DNA of 64,000 nucleotides from Siphonodentalium dalli (Eukaryota; Mollusca; Scaphopoda; Gadilida; Siphonodentaliidae): contig CP136062.1 in NCBI GenBank assembly GCA_032622095.1, forward strand, positions 2,538,001 to 2,602,000. The letters run 5' to 3'. The notes under the pieces were generated by a model that was not told the DNA's origin, ran no database searches, and worked only from the letters and a program-made list of their open reading frames with translations. Shown one piece after another: positions 10,436-22,116 of this stretch. Each line of letters opens with the position of its first letter. Position 1 is the first letter of the stretch. Made by a program: the position numbers and the translations under genes.

Positions 10436-11868
10436 GAAGAAATATTGTCGTTGTAACTTGGTGAAATGGTGACCGTCTGATAAATTAAAATAACTGGGGT
10501 AAAATATGTATGTATCACATTGTGTCACGCATACATTTGGCGATTTACTACAAAAGCCAAACAGGAGGGAATATCTATCTTGAGCAGTGAGATCGCCTGC
10601 CGGCGCGTGTTAGCCCATCCATAACTAATATAATCCGATTGCGCGCCTTAGGGCGGCGGCAGATATCTCAAATTGTCTCAGGCCATAGTGTGCGCTATAT
10701 ATCTGCCCTGGCGGTTAATAGGAATTATGATTCCCTTCTATATGGCTGTACATGTGTTTGTATACACCGTCGGGGTGGTACGCCATGGATGGCGCAAACA
10801 CTCTGGGTTTAAAATTAATAGATCTGTTTTTTGCTATGCAATTTTATAGTCCCTATATATAGTTTGCTGATATTAACATCCACATATGTACATGTACGTA
10901 CACAGTCACAACTGGTCCCGTCTATCTCAAATCGTAAATGTTTTATTTTAAAAAATAATTATTGGCATCGCGTATGATCGATACCTGCAGAATATATCCC
11001 ACTAGGACATTGGTATCCATATTATTCATGCTGTTGTCGTCATACAAACAAAACAACCACAATCATGCGTGATTAGTTCCACAGATTTGTATTGAAGTGC
11101 TCTAAATTGATGACAAAGTACGACACATACTCTTCGTTAAAATATGCAGTCGAAAATGGCGAATCAAGAAGGATGATCTTGGATTCATCGATTTGGCTGG
11201 AAAATATTTTAATTCGGCCGTTTCCGAAAATAAAAGTACTGACAGACATACGGATTACGACATGGTTCAATGGGTGGAGATGAGGATAATGAGAGTATTC
11301 TAAAGGAACGGCATATAAATAATATAATTGTGAAATTGCCTCGTAATATTGTGGGATAAGTGGAATTAACTTTTATTTTATATATCTAAAGGAACAGTAA
11401 CTCCTGCATGCAAACTACTTATGTCCGCGCTGCGTGACATTCGCATAAATTTGGAGACAGCATGGCGTTTATTAAAATAATTCATATGCCGCCTATATGG
11501 AGGAAGCTTTTATTTTATGTAATCTTGTGATATATTTCTATAATACCATATGGGCGCACAAAACCTAAATTAAACAGTAAAATATAATATAGACACATAA
11601 ACAAACTCAAATGTTAATGTCGATGCGTACGTGCACATGTACGTCAGTGAGATATCCCGAATTTAAGTAGTCTTGTTGATTTGCTACGATGCTGGTGGGT
11701 ATACCACGGAGTTGAAATATGCTGATATGGTAAACTGATTCTGTTAAGAAAATGTACCGTTATTCTTTCGGAACATACATGTCGCAGTGTCTGGATATAT
11801 ATACAATAACGGAACAATTTCTTAACATCAATATTTGTCACTACCAGCACAATGGCAAGTCAGCAGGA
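10436..11868. other. Low-copy DNA, no recognised gene
   Basis: Mostly AT-rich. A GC-rich patch at 10600-10715 holds a loose inverted pair, GGCGGCGGCAGATAT near 10652 and ATATCTGCCCTGGCGG near 10699. A 63-codon frame at 11092-11283 is not recognised. Confidence 0.5.
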
Positions 11869-11907
11869 CCCACCAGCATCAGATCAAATTAGCAGGATAA
11901 TTTAACC
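11869..11907 (+). repeat. 39-bp direct repeat, copy 1
   Basis: It begins CCCACCAGCATCA, contains CAAATTAGCA, and ends TTTAACC. The partner is at 12274-12312, 405 bp downstream. Confidence 0.8.
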
Positions 11908-12273
11908 GGGATGGAAAGTGGTTGCCTTGCAATGACTGGACCTTGAAATCAGCTCTATCTCACCTATGACATACATGCACTGTGTCACACATAGTAAGGT
12001 GGTCACTGTCACCGCTGTGGCCTGATCCCACAACTATTGATACACACGGAGTTACCATAGCTCACATCCCTGTCGACGCGCCCGTGACCTGACGGTGTCA
12101 CCTTGTTGTATCGATGTCCGTTTCGATATAGATTGGTGTGGGTGTGTATAGATGATGATCGCCGCTCTTCATTGCTATAAATATTCATTTAACACTGGTT
12201 CGCCCTGGTTATTTGGTCATGTGGTCTTAGCAACATCAGTTCGCCATATCAGCAGCATGACAGTTCACCTGAT

Positions 12274-12312
12274 CCCACCAGCATCATAGCAAATTAGCAA
12301 GACCATTTAACC
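12274..12312 (+). repeat. 39-bp direct repeat, copy 2
   Basis: Partner of 11869-11907 with a few substitutions. It ends TTTAACCAGTGTG, which is complementary to AACACTGGTT at about 12190-12199. That short inverted pair spans about 130 bp and hints at a small decayed element. Confidence 0.75.
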
Positions 12313-12724
12313 AGTGTGTGGTTATTATATCACACCATCGTTGACTGACTGTTAGCATATTTTAATCTGTTCTGTACACTCGGGCGATTTATATTGGTCC
12401 ACCGGGAGGTGTCAATTACCGTGGCTAATGACCATGAAGTGATAATTTCGTCTGACACGTGTCTGTTCCCGGGTGTCCCATCGCAGCCGGCATTTCATTA
12501 ACAAAATTTGTGCATCTATTTACAATGCATAATATATATATTTACATGAATTATATTCAACTATGGTCGTATGGTATGCATACATGTACATCAGTATAAT
12601 AATGTTCATAGTGTTCTCCTGCACTTAACTGTGAAAGACTGAAACCAAAGTTTCAGACAAACTAGGACAATCCGGTGTGTGTGTAATTTAGAAATCAGTT
12701 TCCACTCACGGGAAGTATATTAGT
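12313..12724. other. Low-copy DNA, no gene seen
   Basis: Nothing recognisable apart from AT-rich sequence and short GTACATG palindromes. Confidence 0.5.
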
Positions 12725-12740
12725 TATAAACGCTCTTTAT
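12725..12740 (+). repeat. AACGCTCTTTAT dispersed 12-mer, site 3 (16-bp match)
   Basis: It shares TATAAACGCTCTTTAT with 8985-9000. The downstream stretch at 12755-12800 (ATTTCGATATTTGCC, AACTCAAC, ATGCAATGTTAA) resembles 13595-13642. Confidence 0.7.
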
Positions 12741-13249
12741 CGACATACAACTTATAATATTTCGATATTTGCCTCCCACAACTCAACAAAATGCAATGTT
12801 AAGAAGATAACAGGCCACTGGCATATATGCTGGAATATGGGAATGAGGACAGACTACCATTGTTCATGGGTCATGTGTTTCCTTTGACCACCAACGCGGC
12901 CTACAATAGTACAGCAAAGTGATTTATAATGATGCCCCTTGGGTATACGACTATCTGGTTGTACCACGAGGCATGATTGTGTTATATTGAGTAAACTCAT
13001 AGGATTTTTTTCGAGAACATACAAACACCTATCTGGACTAAGAGCCAGTCTGTTAGTTTTGATGGAAGGTGAATAACTCTATACACTTGTATTTGGTACA
13101 ATTAACATCACCACCATAAATACAGCAATTAGAAACACACAAAACGTCACCCCGTATATATGTTATATTCGTCATCTACGTTGTATTTGTTAAAATGTTA
13201 ATGGGAGAGGGGTGGATGTAAGTTGTTAACATTTGTGCCCCTATCCCTC
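12741..13249. other. Low-copy DNA, no gene seen
   Basis: Its first part is a diverged partner of 13595-13642. The rest shows no gene, RNA or transposon end that I can support. Confidence 0.5.
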
Positions 13250-13285
13250 TTGTAATATTATATTACAATAAAATATGTTTTAAAA
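13250..13285 (+). other. Possible transcript or retroelement 3' end
   Basis: A near-perfect palindrome TTGTAATATTATATTACAA (13250-13268) overlaps an AATAAA hexamer (13267-13272), followed by TATGTTTTAAAAAAG. This arrangement fits a retroelement or mRNA 3' end, but no coding sequence precedes it. Confidence 0.35.
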
Positions 13286-14064
13286 AAGACACGATATAAG
13301 ACTTATATATGTATTTGGGTGGTGGGGTCAATTGTGCGAAATTCCCCTGACTATATATCTCCTAGTTTTTTTATTTTTATGCATTTTAGTTAAATAAAGT
13401 GGGAGTTTTGGGGTAAATATGAGAATCTCTATCAATTATTGGAAAATCTTCGGCGTGACGTCATCGCATGCGCTAATATTAAACGTGTGTCTTACCAATA
13501 ATTATGAAGCTGATTTTGTGAGTTAATTATGTGATAAATATAGTTACGATGTACATGTAGGTTGTATACAATGCTATGTATTGGCATCAAGCTAATACTA
13601 TTCCGAAATTTGCCTTGCCAACTCAACATCATGCAATGTTAAAATAGCACATAACAGTCGGGATCATATGATTCAATATAACCATACTGTATTATATTGA
13701 TGCCCAAAGTAAGGTAGACATATATTTTGCATTGTGTTGTGTCGGGGACAGCCCGTAAATAATTATTAAAAAAACAGGCGTCCTACTTGAACATATATTT
13801 TACCATTAACTTGCGATGAACGCTCTTTATTGGAATAATGCATAGCCCGTGCATACCATGTCCTCAACGGAACAACGAGATATGACCGAAATAAGAACAG
13901 TCTCACGCATACAGCGATGCGTTCATAAGCACTGCGCTCTCGTCGCACACCGTTCCGATAGGCGCGCCGAATCTGGAGGGTAATTAGCTACAGCGCCGAT
14001 CTCGGCGCGTTTACGCGCTCTATCTGGCGGGCCGGGTAAGCCAAACTCCGATATATCGTAGCCA
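13273..14064. other. Low-copy DNA next to the satellite, no gene seen
   Basis: It contains the fourth AACGCTCTTTAT (13819-13830) and a GC-rich patch (13950-14035) with GGCGCGCC and GCGCCGATCTCGGCGCG. No gene is recognised. The satellite starts abruptly at 14065. Confidence 0.5.
13819..13830 (+). repeat. AACGCTCTTTAT dispersed 12-mer, site 4
   Basis: The fourth exact copy within 8.6 kb, in the same orientation as the others. Confidence 0.7.
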
Positions 14065-14494
14065 GGAAGTATATTGTTTTTCTACTGCGGCCGTTTTCTG
14101 TTTAATTGGAAATACTCAGAAACTAATGGGAGGAGGACCGCGAAATCTCTAGCGAATATAGGCATCTAAGGTCTACTAAAAATAATGGTATCCGGATGTT
14201 GGTCCAATATCTTTTGACAGAGTTATGGCCCTTTTTCGATAATTTTTCATTGTTATTATTATACTTCCATGGTGTAACCAAGGAAGTATATTGTTTTTCT
14301 ACTGCGGCCGTTTTCTGTTTAATTGGAAATACTTAGAAACTAATGGGAGGAGGACCGCGAAATCTCTAGCGAATATAGGCATCTAAGGTCTACTAAAAAT
14401 AATGGTATCCGATTGTTGGTCCAATATCTTTTGACAGAGTTATGGCCCTTTTTCGATAATTTTTCATTGTTATTATACTTCCATATTTTAATAT
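14065..14494 (+). repeat. Two short cassette units (217 and 213 bp, family D)
   Basis: Unit 1 starts at 14065 and unit 2 at 14282, both with GGAAGTATATTG, and both end with TTATACTTCC plus a linker. They are nearly identical to each other. The interior (CTACTGCGGCCGTTTTCTG, then GAAATACT-AGAAACT, then GACAGAGTTATGGCCCTTTT) is a diverged version of module 1 of the larger monomers. The junction between them is CTTCC, the linker ATGGTGTAACCAA, then GGAAG, an imperfect inverted repeat. Unit 2 joins family A through the standard junction. These are the smallest full cassettes here and show that the ends are shared although the interiors differ. Confidence 0.9.
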
Positions 14495-14503
14495 GGAAGT
14501 ATA
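14474..14503. repeat. Conserved palindromic junction (representative)
   Basis: A 30-bp inverted repeat with 14-bp arms, TATACTTCCATATT and AATATGGAAGTATA, around a TT centre. The same junction recurs before every later unit start: 15743, 16991, 18239, 19487, 20736, 21984, 22049, 22117, 28094 and each following boundary up to 62921. It could extrude a cruciform or form a hairpin in single-stranded DNA. It also supplies the TAA stop codon of the terminal open frame in family B. Confidence 0.95.
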
Positions 14504-14574
14504 TTGTTATTCAATTTTTTATTTTTCACTATTATTATTATTATTTATTATTCTTAATATATTTTGAAACCCTT

Positions 14575-14696
14575 ATATCTCAGAAAGTTTAAAAGTTAAA
14601 GCATTGAAATTTGGTAGGTATATGCACCATGCCAAGATGCATGGTAATGGAGCATTTAGGTTTGTTCCCTAACTTGCTTACCAGAGTTATGGCCCT
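14575..14696 (+). repeat. Module 1 of family A (representative, copy 1)
   Basis: It runs from TATCTCAGAAAGTTTAAAAG through GAAATTTGGTAGG to CAGAGTTATGGCCCTT. This type of module is widespread in mollusc genomes to my knowledge. Family B has two diverged copies in tandem (40715-40834 and 40862-40981), and the short units at 14065 contain another version. Confidence 0.7.
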
Positions 14697-14718
14697 TAAA
14701 CCAAAATTTTGGAAAAAG

Positions 14719-15018
14719 TTTGTGCGCAGATTTTCTCCTGTAAGAAGTCAAGCAGCTGAATTCGGTTCTCGTAATCGTGTTAACTAAGGAAAGGGCACGA
14801 ATCGGGGAAATTTTCACCAAGGTCCGAAAACAATTTGTTGACCCGGGGAGGGGTGCAAAATTTGTCAATTTTTTTATTGTCACCGATTCCAACCATTTTT
14901 ACTGTCGGGTATCTATACGATGTACTGATGCTACTCGTGAAAAAATTTTGTAAATCGGGTGAGAAATGACCAAGTGATAACACATCGAAAAATGTACTAA
15001 TAAAGTCCATGTGTAGAA
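14719..15018 (+). repeat. Module 2 of family A (representative, copy 1)
   Basis: About 300 bp that aligns with the next 262 bp (15019-15280) at an offset near 304. Paired landmarks are TTTTCTCCTGTAAGAAG against CTTCTCCTAGACGAAG, GGGGAGGGGTGCAAAATTTG against AAGGGAGGGGCAAAATATG, and GTATCTATACGATGTACTGA against GTATCTGTAGGATGTACTAA. The monomer thus contains an ancient internal duplication. Confidence 0.75.
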
Positions 15019-15280
15019 AGTGCTTGTGTCCCGATCTTCTCCTAGACGAAGCGTAACAGCTGGATTTGCTCTATGTGAGCGTCTTAAACATAGACAGAAG
15101 ACCAAACCAGGACATTTTGACAAAGGTCCGCTCAATTTTTCCTGGGCTAAGGGAGGGGCAAAATATGTCAATTTTTTTGTTGTCGCCGATTTGAACCAAA
15201 ATGGTTGTGAAGTATCTGTAGGATGTACTAAGTATTATCGTGCGTGAATTTTGTGAATCGGTTGACAAATGTAGAAATGG
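15019..15280 (+). repeat. Module 2' of family A (representative, copy 1)
   Basis: The second half of the internal duplication. Family B carries a matching pair, a shortened module 2 at about 41095-41298 and module 2' at about 41299-41560, so the duplication predates the split of A and B. Confidence 0.75.
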
Positions 15281-15734
15281 TGGCCCTTTCCTTTTTCAAG
15301 TTTACAGGGAAAGCACTATGAATTTATATTTCTTCAACCAATCGTGACGTGTTTGGTATCATTCGATGGGGAATTTTTAGCTCTTTTAAACGATTATTCA
15401 TTTGCTGCATTATGTCGAATGAGTCCGGAGATATTCAAAAAAGTATGAACCAGAAACATACATATTGGCCTACATAGTAAAATATCGGCGCAATACCTCA
15501 CCAAAACCCTGGTAAATATTATAGGGGCATAAAATACGAACACAATGGCGCAAATATTAGCTCGATATCTCGAAAATTGGCCGATATATGGCGACTTTTC
15601 TACCCGCGTCATCAAATTTCGAGGCATGGGTGGGGGTCACACCAGAACGTTCCAACTGAACACAGAAATGTCAATAAACCATACTATCGACATTCCAATC
15701 AATTCCGAGCGATTCCCTTATTATACTTCCATAT
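15281..15734 (+). pseudogene. Module 3 of family A: broken counterpart of the family B open frame
   Basis: This is homologous to the 159-codon open frame of family B, but the reading is interrupted three times. There is a 2-nt deletion in the pyrimidine tract near 15286-15300, an in-frame TGA near 15445, and an in-frame TAA near 15528. The last 60 or so codons are intact, with VIKFRGMGGGHTRTFQLNTE near the end, and finish at the TAA inside the palindromic junction. All family A copies share these lesions, so they arose before amplification. Whether the ancestor was ever translated is unknown. Confidence 0.4.
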
Positions 15735-18700
15735 TTTAATATGGAAGTATATTGTTATTCAATTTTTTATTTTTCACTATTATTATTATTATTTATTATT
15801 CTTAATATATTTTGAAACCCTTATATCTCAGAAAGTTTAAAAGTTAAAGCATTGAAATTTGGTAGGTATATGCACCATGCCAAGATGCATGGTAATGGAG
15901 CATTTAGGTTTGTTCCCTAACTTGCTTACCAGAGTTATGGCCCTTAAACCAAAATTTTGGAAAAAGTTTGTGCGCAGATTTTCTCCTGTAAGAAGTCAAG
16001 CAGCTGAATTCGGTTCTCGTAATCGTGTTAACTAAGGAAAGGGCACGAATCGGGGAAATTTTCACCAAGGTCCGAAAACAATTTGTTGACCCGGGGAGGG
16101 GTGCAAAATTTGTCAATTTTTTTATTGTCACCGATTCCAACCATTTTTACTGTCGGGTATCTATACGATGTACTGATGCTACTCGTGAAAAAATTTTGTA
16201 AATCGGGTGAGAAATGACCAAGTGATAACACATCGAAAAATGTACTAATAAAGTCCATGTGTAGAAAGTGCTTGTGTCCCGATCTTCTCCTAGACGAAGC
16301 GTAACAGCTGGATTTGCTCTATGTGAGCGTCTTAAACATAGACAGAAGACCAAACCAGGACATTTTGACAAAGGTCCGCTCAATTTTTCCTGGGCTAAGG
16401 GAGGGGCAAAATATGTCAATTTTTTTGTTGTCGCCGATTTGAACCAAAATGGTTGTGAAGTATCTGTAGGATGTACTAAGTATTATCGTGCGTGAATTTT
16501 GTGAATCGGTTGACAAATGTAGAAATGGTGGCCCTTTCCTTTTTCAAGTTTACAGGGAAAGCACTATGAATTTATATTTCTTCAACCAATCGTGACGTGT
16601 TTGGTATCATTCGATGGGGAATTTTTAGCTCTTTTAAACGATTATTCATTTGCTGCATTATGTCGAATGAGTCCGGAGATATTCAAAAAAGTATGAACCA
16701 GAAACATACATATTGGCCTACATAGTAAAATATCGGCGCAATACCTCACCAAAACCCTGGTAAATATTATAGGGGCATAAAATACGAACACAATGGCGCA
16801 AATATTAGCTCGATATCTCGAAAATTGGCCGATATATGGCGACTTTTCTACCCGCGTCATCAAATTTCGAGGCATGGGTGGGGGTCACACCAGAACGTTC
16901 CAACTGAACACAGAAATGTCAATAAACCATACTATCGACATTCCAATCAATTCCGAGCGATTCCCTTATTATACTTCCATATTTTAATATGGAAGTATAT
17001 TGTTATTCAATTTTTTATTTTTCACTATTATTATTATTATTTATTATTCTTAATATATTTTGAAACCCTTATATCTCAGAAAGTTTAAAAGTTAAAGCAT
17101 TGAAATTTGGTAGGTATATGCACCATGCCAAGATGCATGGTAATGGAGCATTTAGGTTTGTGCCCTAACTTGCTTACCAGAGTTATGGCCCTTAAACCAA
17201 AATTTTGGAAAAAGTTTGTGCGCAGATTTTCTCCTGTAAGAAGTCAAGCAGCTGAATTCGGTTCTCGTAATCGTGTTAACTAAGGAAAGGGCACGAATCG
17301 GGGAAATTTTCACCAAGGTCCGAAAACAATTTGTTGACCCGGGGAGGGGTGCAAAATTTGTCAATTTTTTTATTGTCACCGATTCCAACCATTTTTACTG
17401 TCGGGTATCTATACGATGTACTGATGCTACTCGTGAAAAAAATTTGTAAATCTGGTGAGAAATGACCAAGTGATAACACATCGAAAAATGTACTAATAAA
17501 GTCCATGTGTAGAAAGTGCTTGTGTCCCGATCTTCTCCTAGACGAAGCGCAACAGCTGGATTTGCTCTATGTGAGCGTCTTAAACATAGACAGAAGACCA
17601 AACCAGGACATTTTGACAAAGGTCCGCTCAATTTTTCCTGGGCTAAGGGAGGGGCAAAATATGTCAATTTTTTTGTTGTCGCCGATTTGAACCAAAATGG
17701 TTGTGAAGTATCTGTAGGATGTACTAAGTATTATCGTGCGTGAATTTTGTGAATCGGTTGACAAATGTAGTAATGGTGGCCCTTTCCTTTTTCAAGTTTA
17801 CAGGGAAAGCACTATGAATTTATATTTCTTCAACCAATCGTGACGTGTTTGGTATCATTCGATGGGGAATTTTTAGCTCTTTTAAACGATTATTCATTTG
17901 CTGCATTATGTCGAATGAGTCCGGAGATATTCAAAAAAGTATGAACCAGAAACATACATATTGGCCTACATAGTAAAATATCGGCGCAATACCTCACCAA
18001 AACCCTGGTAAATATTATAGGGGCATAAAATACGAACACAATGGCGCAAATATTAGCTCGATATCTCGAAAATTGGCCGATATATGGCGACTTTTCTACC
18101 CGCGTCATCAAATTTCGAGGCATGGGTGGGGGTCACACCAGAACGTTCCAACTGAACACAGAAATGTCAATAAACCATACTATCGACATTCCAATCAATT
18201 CCGAGCGATTCCCTTATTATACTTCCATATTTTAATATGGAAGTATATTGTTATTCAATTTTTTATTTTTCACTATTATTATTATTATTTATTATTCTTA
18301 ATATATTTTGAAACCCTTATATCTCAGAAAGTTTAAAAGTTAAAGCATTGAAATTTGGTAGGTATATGCACCATGCCAAGATGCATGGTAATGGAGCATT
18401 TAGGTTTGTGCCCTAACTTGCTTACCAGAGTTATGGCCCTTAAACCAAAATTTTGGAAAAAGTTTGTGCGCAGATTTTCTCCTGTAAGAAGTCAAGCAGC
18501 TGAATTCGGTTCTCGTAATCGTGTTAACTAAGGAAAGGGCACGAATCGGGGAAATTTTCACCAAGGTCCGAAAACAATTTGTTGACCCGGGGAGGGGTGC
18601 AAAATTTGTCAATTTTTTTATTGTCACCGATTCCAACCATTTTTACTGTCGGGTATCTACACGATGTACTGATGCTACTCTTGAAAAAAATTTGTAAATC

Positions 18701-21700
18701 GGGTGAGAAATGACCAAGTGATAACACATCGAAAAATGTACTAATAAAGTCCATGTGTAGAAAGTGCTTGTGTCCCGATCTTCTCCTAGACGAAGCGCAA
18801 CAGCTGGATTTGCTCTATGTGAGCGTCTTAAACATAGACAGAAGACCAAACCAGGACATTTTGACAAAGGTCCGCTCAATTTTTCCTGGGCTAAGGGAGG
18901 GGCAAAATATGTCAATTTTTTTGTTGTCGCCGATTTGAACCAAAATGGTTGTGAAGTATCTGTAGGATGTACTAAGTATTATCGTGCGTGAATTTTGTGA
19001 ATCGGTTGACAAATGTAGAAATGGTGGCCCTTTCCTTTTTCAAGTTTACAGGGAAAGCACTATGAATTTATATTTCTTCAACCAATCGTGACGTGTTTGG
19101 TATCATTCGATGGGGAATTTTTAGCTCTTTTAAACGATTATTCATTTGCTGCATTATGTCGAATGAGTCCGGAGATATTCAAAAAAGTATGAACCAGAAA
19201 CATACATATTGGCCTACATAGTAAAATATCGGCGCAATACCTCACCAAAACCCTGGTAAATATTATAGGGGCATAAAATACGAACACAATGGCGCAAATA
19301 TTAGCTCGATATCTCGAAAATTGGCCGATATATGGCGACTTTTCTACCCGCGTCATCAAATTTCGAGGCATGGGTGGGGGTCACACCAGAACGTTCCAAC
19401 TGAACACAGAAATGTCAATAAACCATACTATCGACATTCCAATCAATTCCGAGCGATTCCCTTATTATACTTCCATATTTTAATATGGAAGTATATTGTT
19501 ATTCAATTTTTTATTTTTCACTATTATTATTATTATTTATTATTCTTAATATATTTTGAAACCCTTATATCTCAGAAAGTTTAAAAGTTAAAGCATTGAA
19601 ATTTGGTAGGTATATGCACCATGCCAAGATGCATGGTAATGGAGCATTTAGGTTTGTGCCCTAACTTGCTTACCAGAGTTATGGCCCTTAAACCAAAATT
19701 TTGGAAAAAGTTTGTGCGCAGATTTTCTCCTGTAAGAAGTCAAGCAGCTGAATTCGGTTCTCGTAATCGTGTTAACTAAGGAAAGGGCACGAATCGGGGA
19801 AATTTTCACCAAGGTCCGAAAACAATTTGTTGACCCGGGGAGGGGTGCAAAATTTGTCAATTTTTTTATTGTCACCGATTCCAACCATTTTTACTGTCGG
19901 GTATCTATACGATGTACTGATGCTACTCGTGAAAAAAATTTGTAAATCTGGTGAGAAATGACCAAGTGATAACACATCGAAAAATGTACTAATAAAGTCC
20001 ATGTGTAGAAAGTGCTTGTGTCCCGATCTTCTCCTAGACGAAGCGCAACAGCTGGATTTGCTCTATGTGAGCGTCTTAAACATAGACAGAAGACCAAACC
20101 AGGACATTTTGACAAAGGTCCGCTCAATTTTTCCTGGGCTAAGGGAGGGGCAAAATATGTCAATTTTTTTGTTGTCGCCGATTTGAACCAAAATGGTTGT
20201 GAAGTATCTGTAGGATGTACTAAGTATTATCGTGCGTGAATTTTGTGAATCGGTTGACAAATGTAGTAATGGTGGCCCTTTCCTTTTTCAAGTTTACAGG
20301 GAAAGCACTATGAATTTATATTTCTTCAACCAATCGTGACGTGTTTGGTATCATTCGATGGGGAATTTTTAGCTCTTTTAAACGATTATTCATTTGCTGC
20401 ATTATGTCGAATGAGTCCGGAGATATTCAAAAAAGTATGAACCAGAAACATACATATTGGCCTACATAGTAAAATATCGGCGCAATACCTCACCAAAACC
20501 CTGGTAAATATTATAGGGGCATAAAATACGAACACAATGGCGCAAATATTAGCTCGATATCTCGAAAATTGGCCGATATATGGCGACTTTTCTACCCGCG
20601 TCATCAAATTTCGAGGCATGGGTGGGGGGTCACACCAGAACGTTCCAACTGAACACAGAAATGTCAATAAACCATACTATCGACATTCCAATCAATTCCG
20701 AGCGATTCCCTTATTATACTTCCATATTTTAATATGGAAGTATATTGTTATTCAATTTTTTATTTTTCACTATTATTATTATTATTTATTATTCTTAATA
20801 TATTTTGAAACCCTTATATCTCAGAAAGTTTAAAAGTTAAAGCATTGAAATTTGGTAGGTATATGCACCATGCCAAGATGCATGGTAATGGAGCATTTAG
20901 GTTTGTGCCCTAACTTGCTTACCAGAGTTATGGCCCTTAAACCAAAATTTTGGAAAAAGTTTGTGCGCAGATTTTCTCCTGTAAGAAGTCAAGCAGCTGA
21001 ATTCGGTTCTCGTAATCGTGTTAACTAAGGAAAGGGCACGAATCGGGGAAATTTTCACCAAGGTCCGAAAACAATTTGTTGACCCGGGGAGGGGTGCAAA
21101 ATTTGTCAATTTTTTTATTGTCACCGATTCCAACCATTTTTACTGTCGGGTATCTACACGATGTACTGATGCTACTCTTGAAAAAAATTTGTAAATCGGG
21201 TGAGAAATGACCAAGTGATAACACATCGAAAAATGTACTAATAAAGTCCATGTGTAGAAAGTGCTTGTGTCCCGATCTTCTCCTAGACGAAGCGCAACAG
21301 CTGGATTTGCTCTATGTGAGCGTCTTAAACATAGACAGAAGACCAAACCAGGACATTTTGACAAAGGTCCGCTCAATTTTTCCTGGGCTAAGGGAGGGGC
21401 AAAATATGTCAATTTTTTTGTTGTCGCCGATTTGAACCAAAATGGTTGTGAAGTATCTGTAGGATGTACTAAGTATTATCGTGCGTGAATTTTGTGAATC
21501 GGTTGACAAATGTAGAAATGGTGGCCCTTTCCTTTTTCAAGTTTACAGGGAAAGCACTATGAATTTATATTTCTTCAACCAATCGTGACGTGTTTGGTAT
21601 CATTCGATGGGGAATTTTTAGCTCTTTTAAACGATTATTCATTTGCTGCATTATGTCGAATGAGTCCGGAGATATTCAAAAAAGTATGAACCAGAAACAT

Positions 21701-21983
21701 ACATATTGGCCTACATAGTAAAATATCGGCGCAATACCTCACCAAAACCCTGGTAAATATTATAGGGGCATAAAATACGAACACAATGGCGCAAATATTA
21801 GCTCGATATCTCGAAAATTGGCCGATATATGGCGACTTTTCTACCCGCGTCATCAAATTTCGAGGCATGGGTGGGGGTCACACCAGAACGTTCCAACTGA
21901 ACACAGAAATGTCAATAAACCATACTATCGACATTCCAATCAATTCCGAGCGATTCCCTTATTATACTTCCATATTTTAATAT

Positions 21984-22116
21984 GGAAGTATATTGTTATT
22001 CAATTTTTTATTTTTCACTATTATTATTATACTTCCATATTTTAATATGGAAGTATATTGTTATTCAATTTTTTATTTTTCTCTATTATTATTATTATAC
22101 TTCCATATTTTAATAT
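21984..22116 (+). repeat. Two micro-units (65 and 68 bp)
   Basis: Units start at 21984 and 22049. Each consists only of the family A leader (GGAAGTATATTGTTATTC and the T-rich stretch) fused in its ATT repeat to the terminal TTATACTTCC and linker. The fusion point lies in TTATTAT, which is shared by the leader and the 3' end, so deletion or template switching at microhomology explains them. They lie between regular family A and the diverged copy that follows. Confidence 0.92.

Larger units (their letters stand above)
14495..21983 (+). repeat. Satellite family A, array 1: six 1248-bp monomers
   Basis: Monomers start at 14495, 15743, 16991, 18239, 19487 and 20736. All are 1248 bp except the fifth, which is 1249 because of one extra G near 20620. 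Divergence is very low. Copies 1 and 2 share GTTCCC and GCGTAACAG variants. Copies 3 and 5 share AAATCTGGTGAG and GTAGTAATGG. Copies 4 and 6 share CTACACGATG and CTCTTGAAAAAAATT. The array is therefore two like copies followed by a dimer repeated twice. Each monomer carries AT-rich leader, module 1, module 2, module 2' and module 3, in that order, between the common ends. Short open frames in it are interrupted and non-coding. Confidence 0.97.

Noticed and set aside
14481-14496. TTAA in the palindrome centre as a piggyBac-type target duplication
   Set aside because: The bases either side of TTAA are offset by two positions between the arms, and the D1/D2 junction (linker ATGGTGTAACCAA) has no TTAA.
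14926-14945. Hammerhead ribozyme-like core CTGATG followed by GAAA in family A
   Set aside because: The core needs CTGANGA, but the sequence reads CTGATGC. The bases between do not pair as stem II, and family B has CTAATG at the same place.
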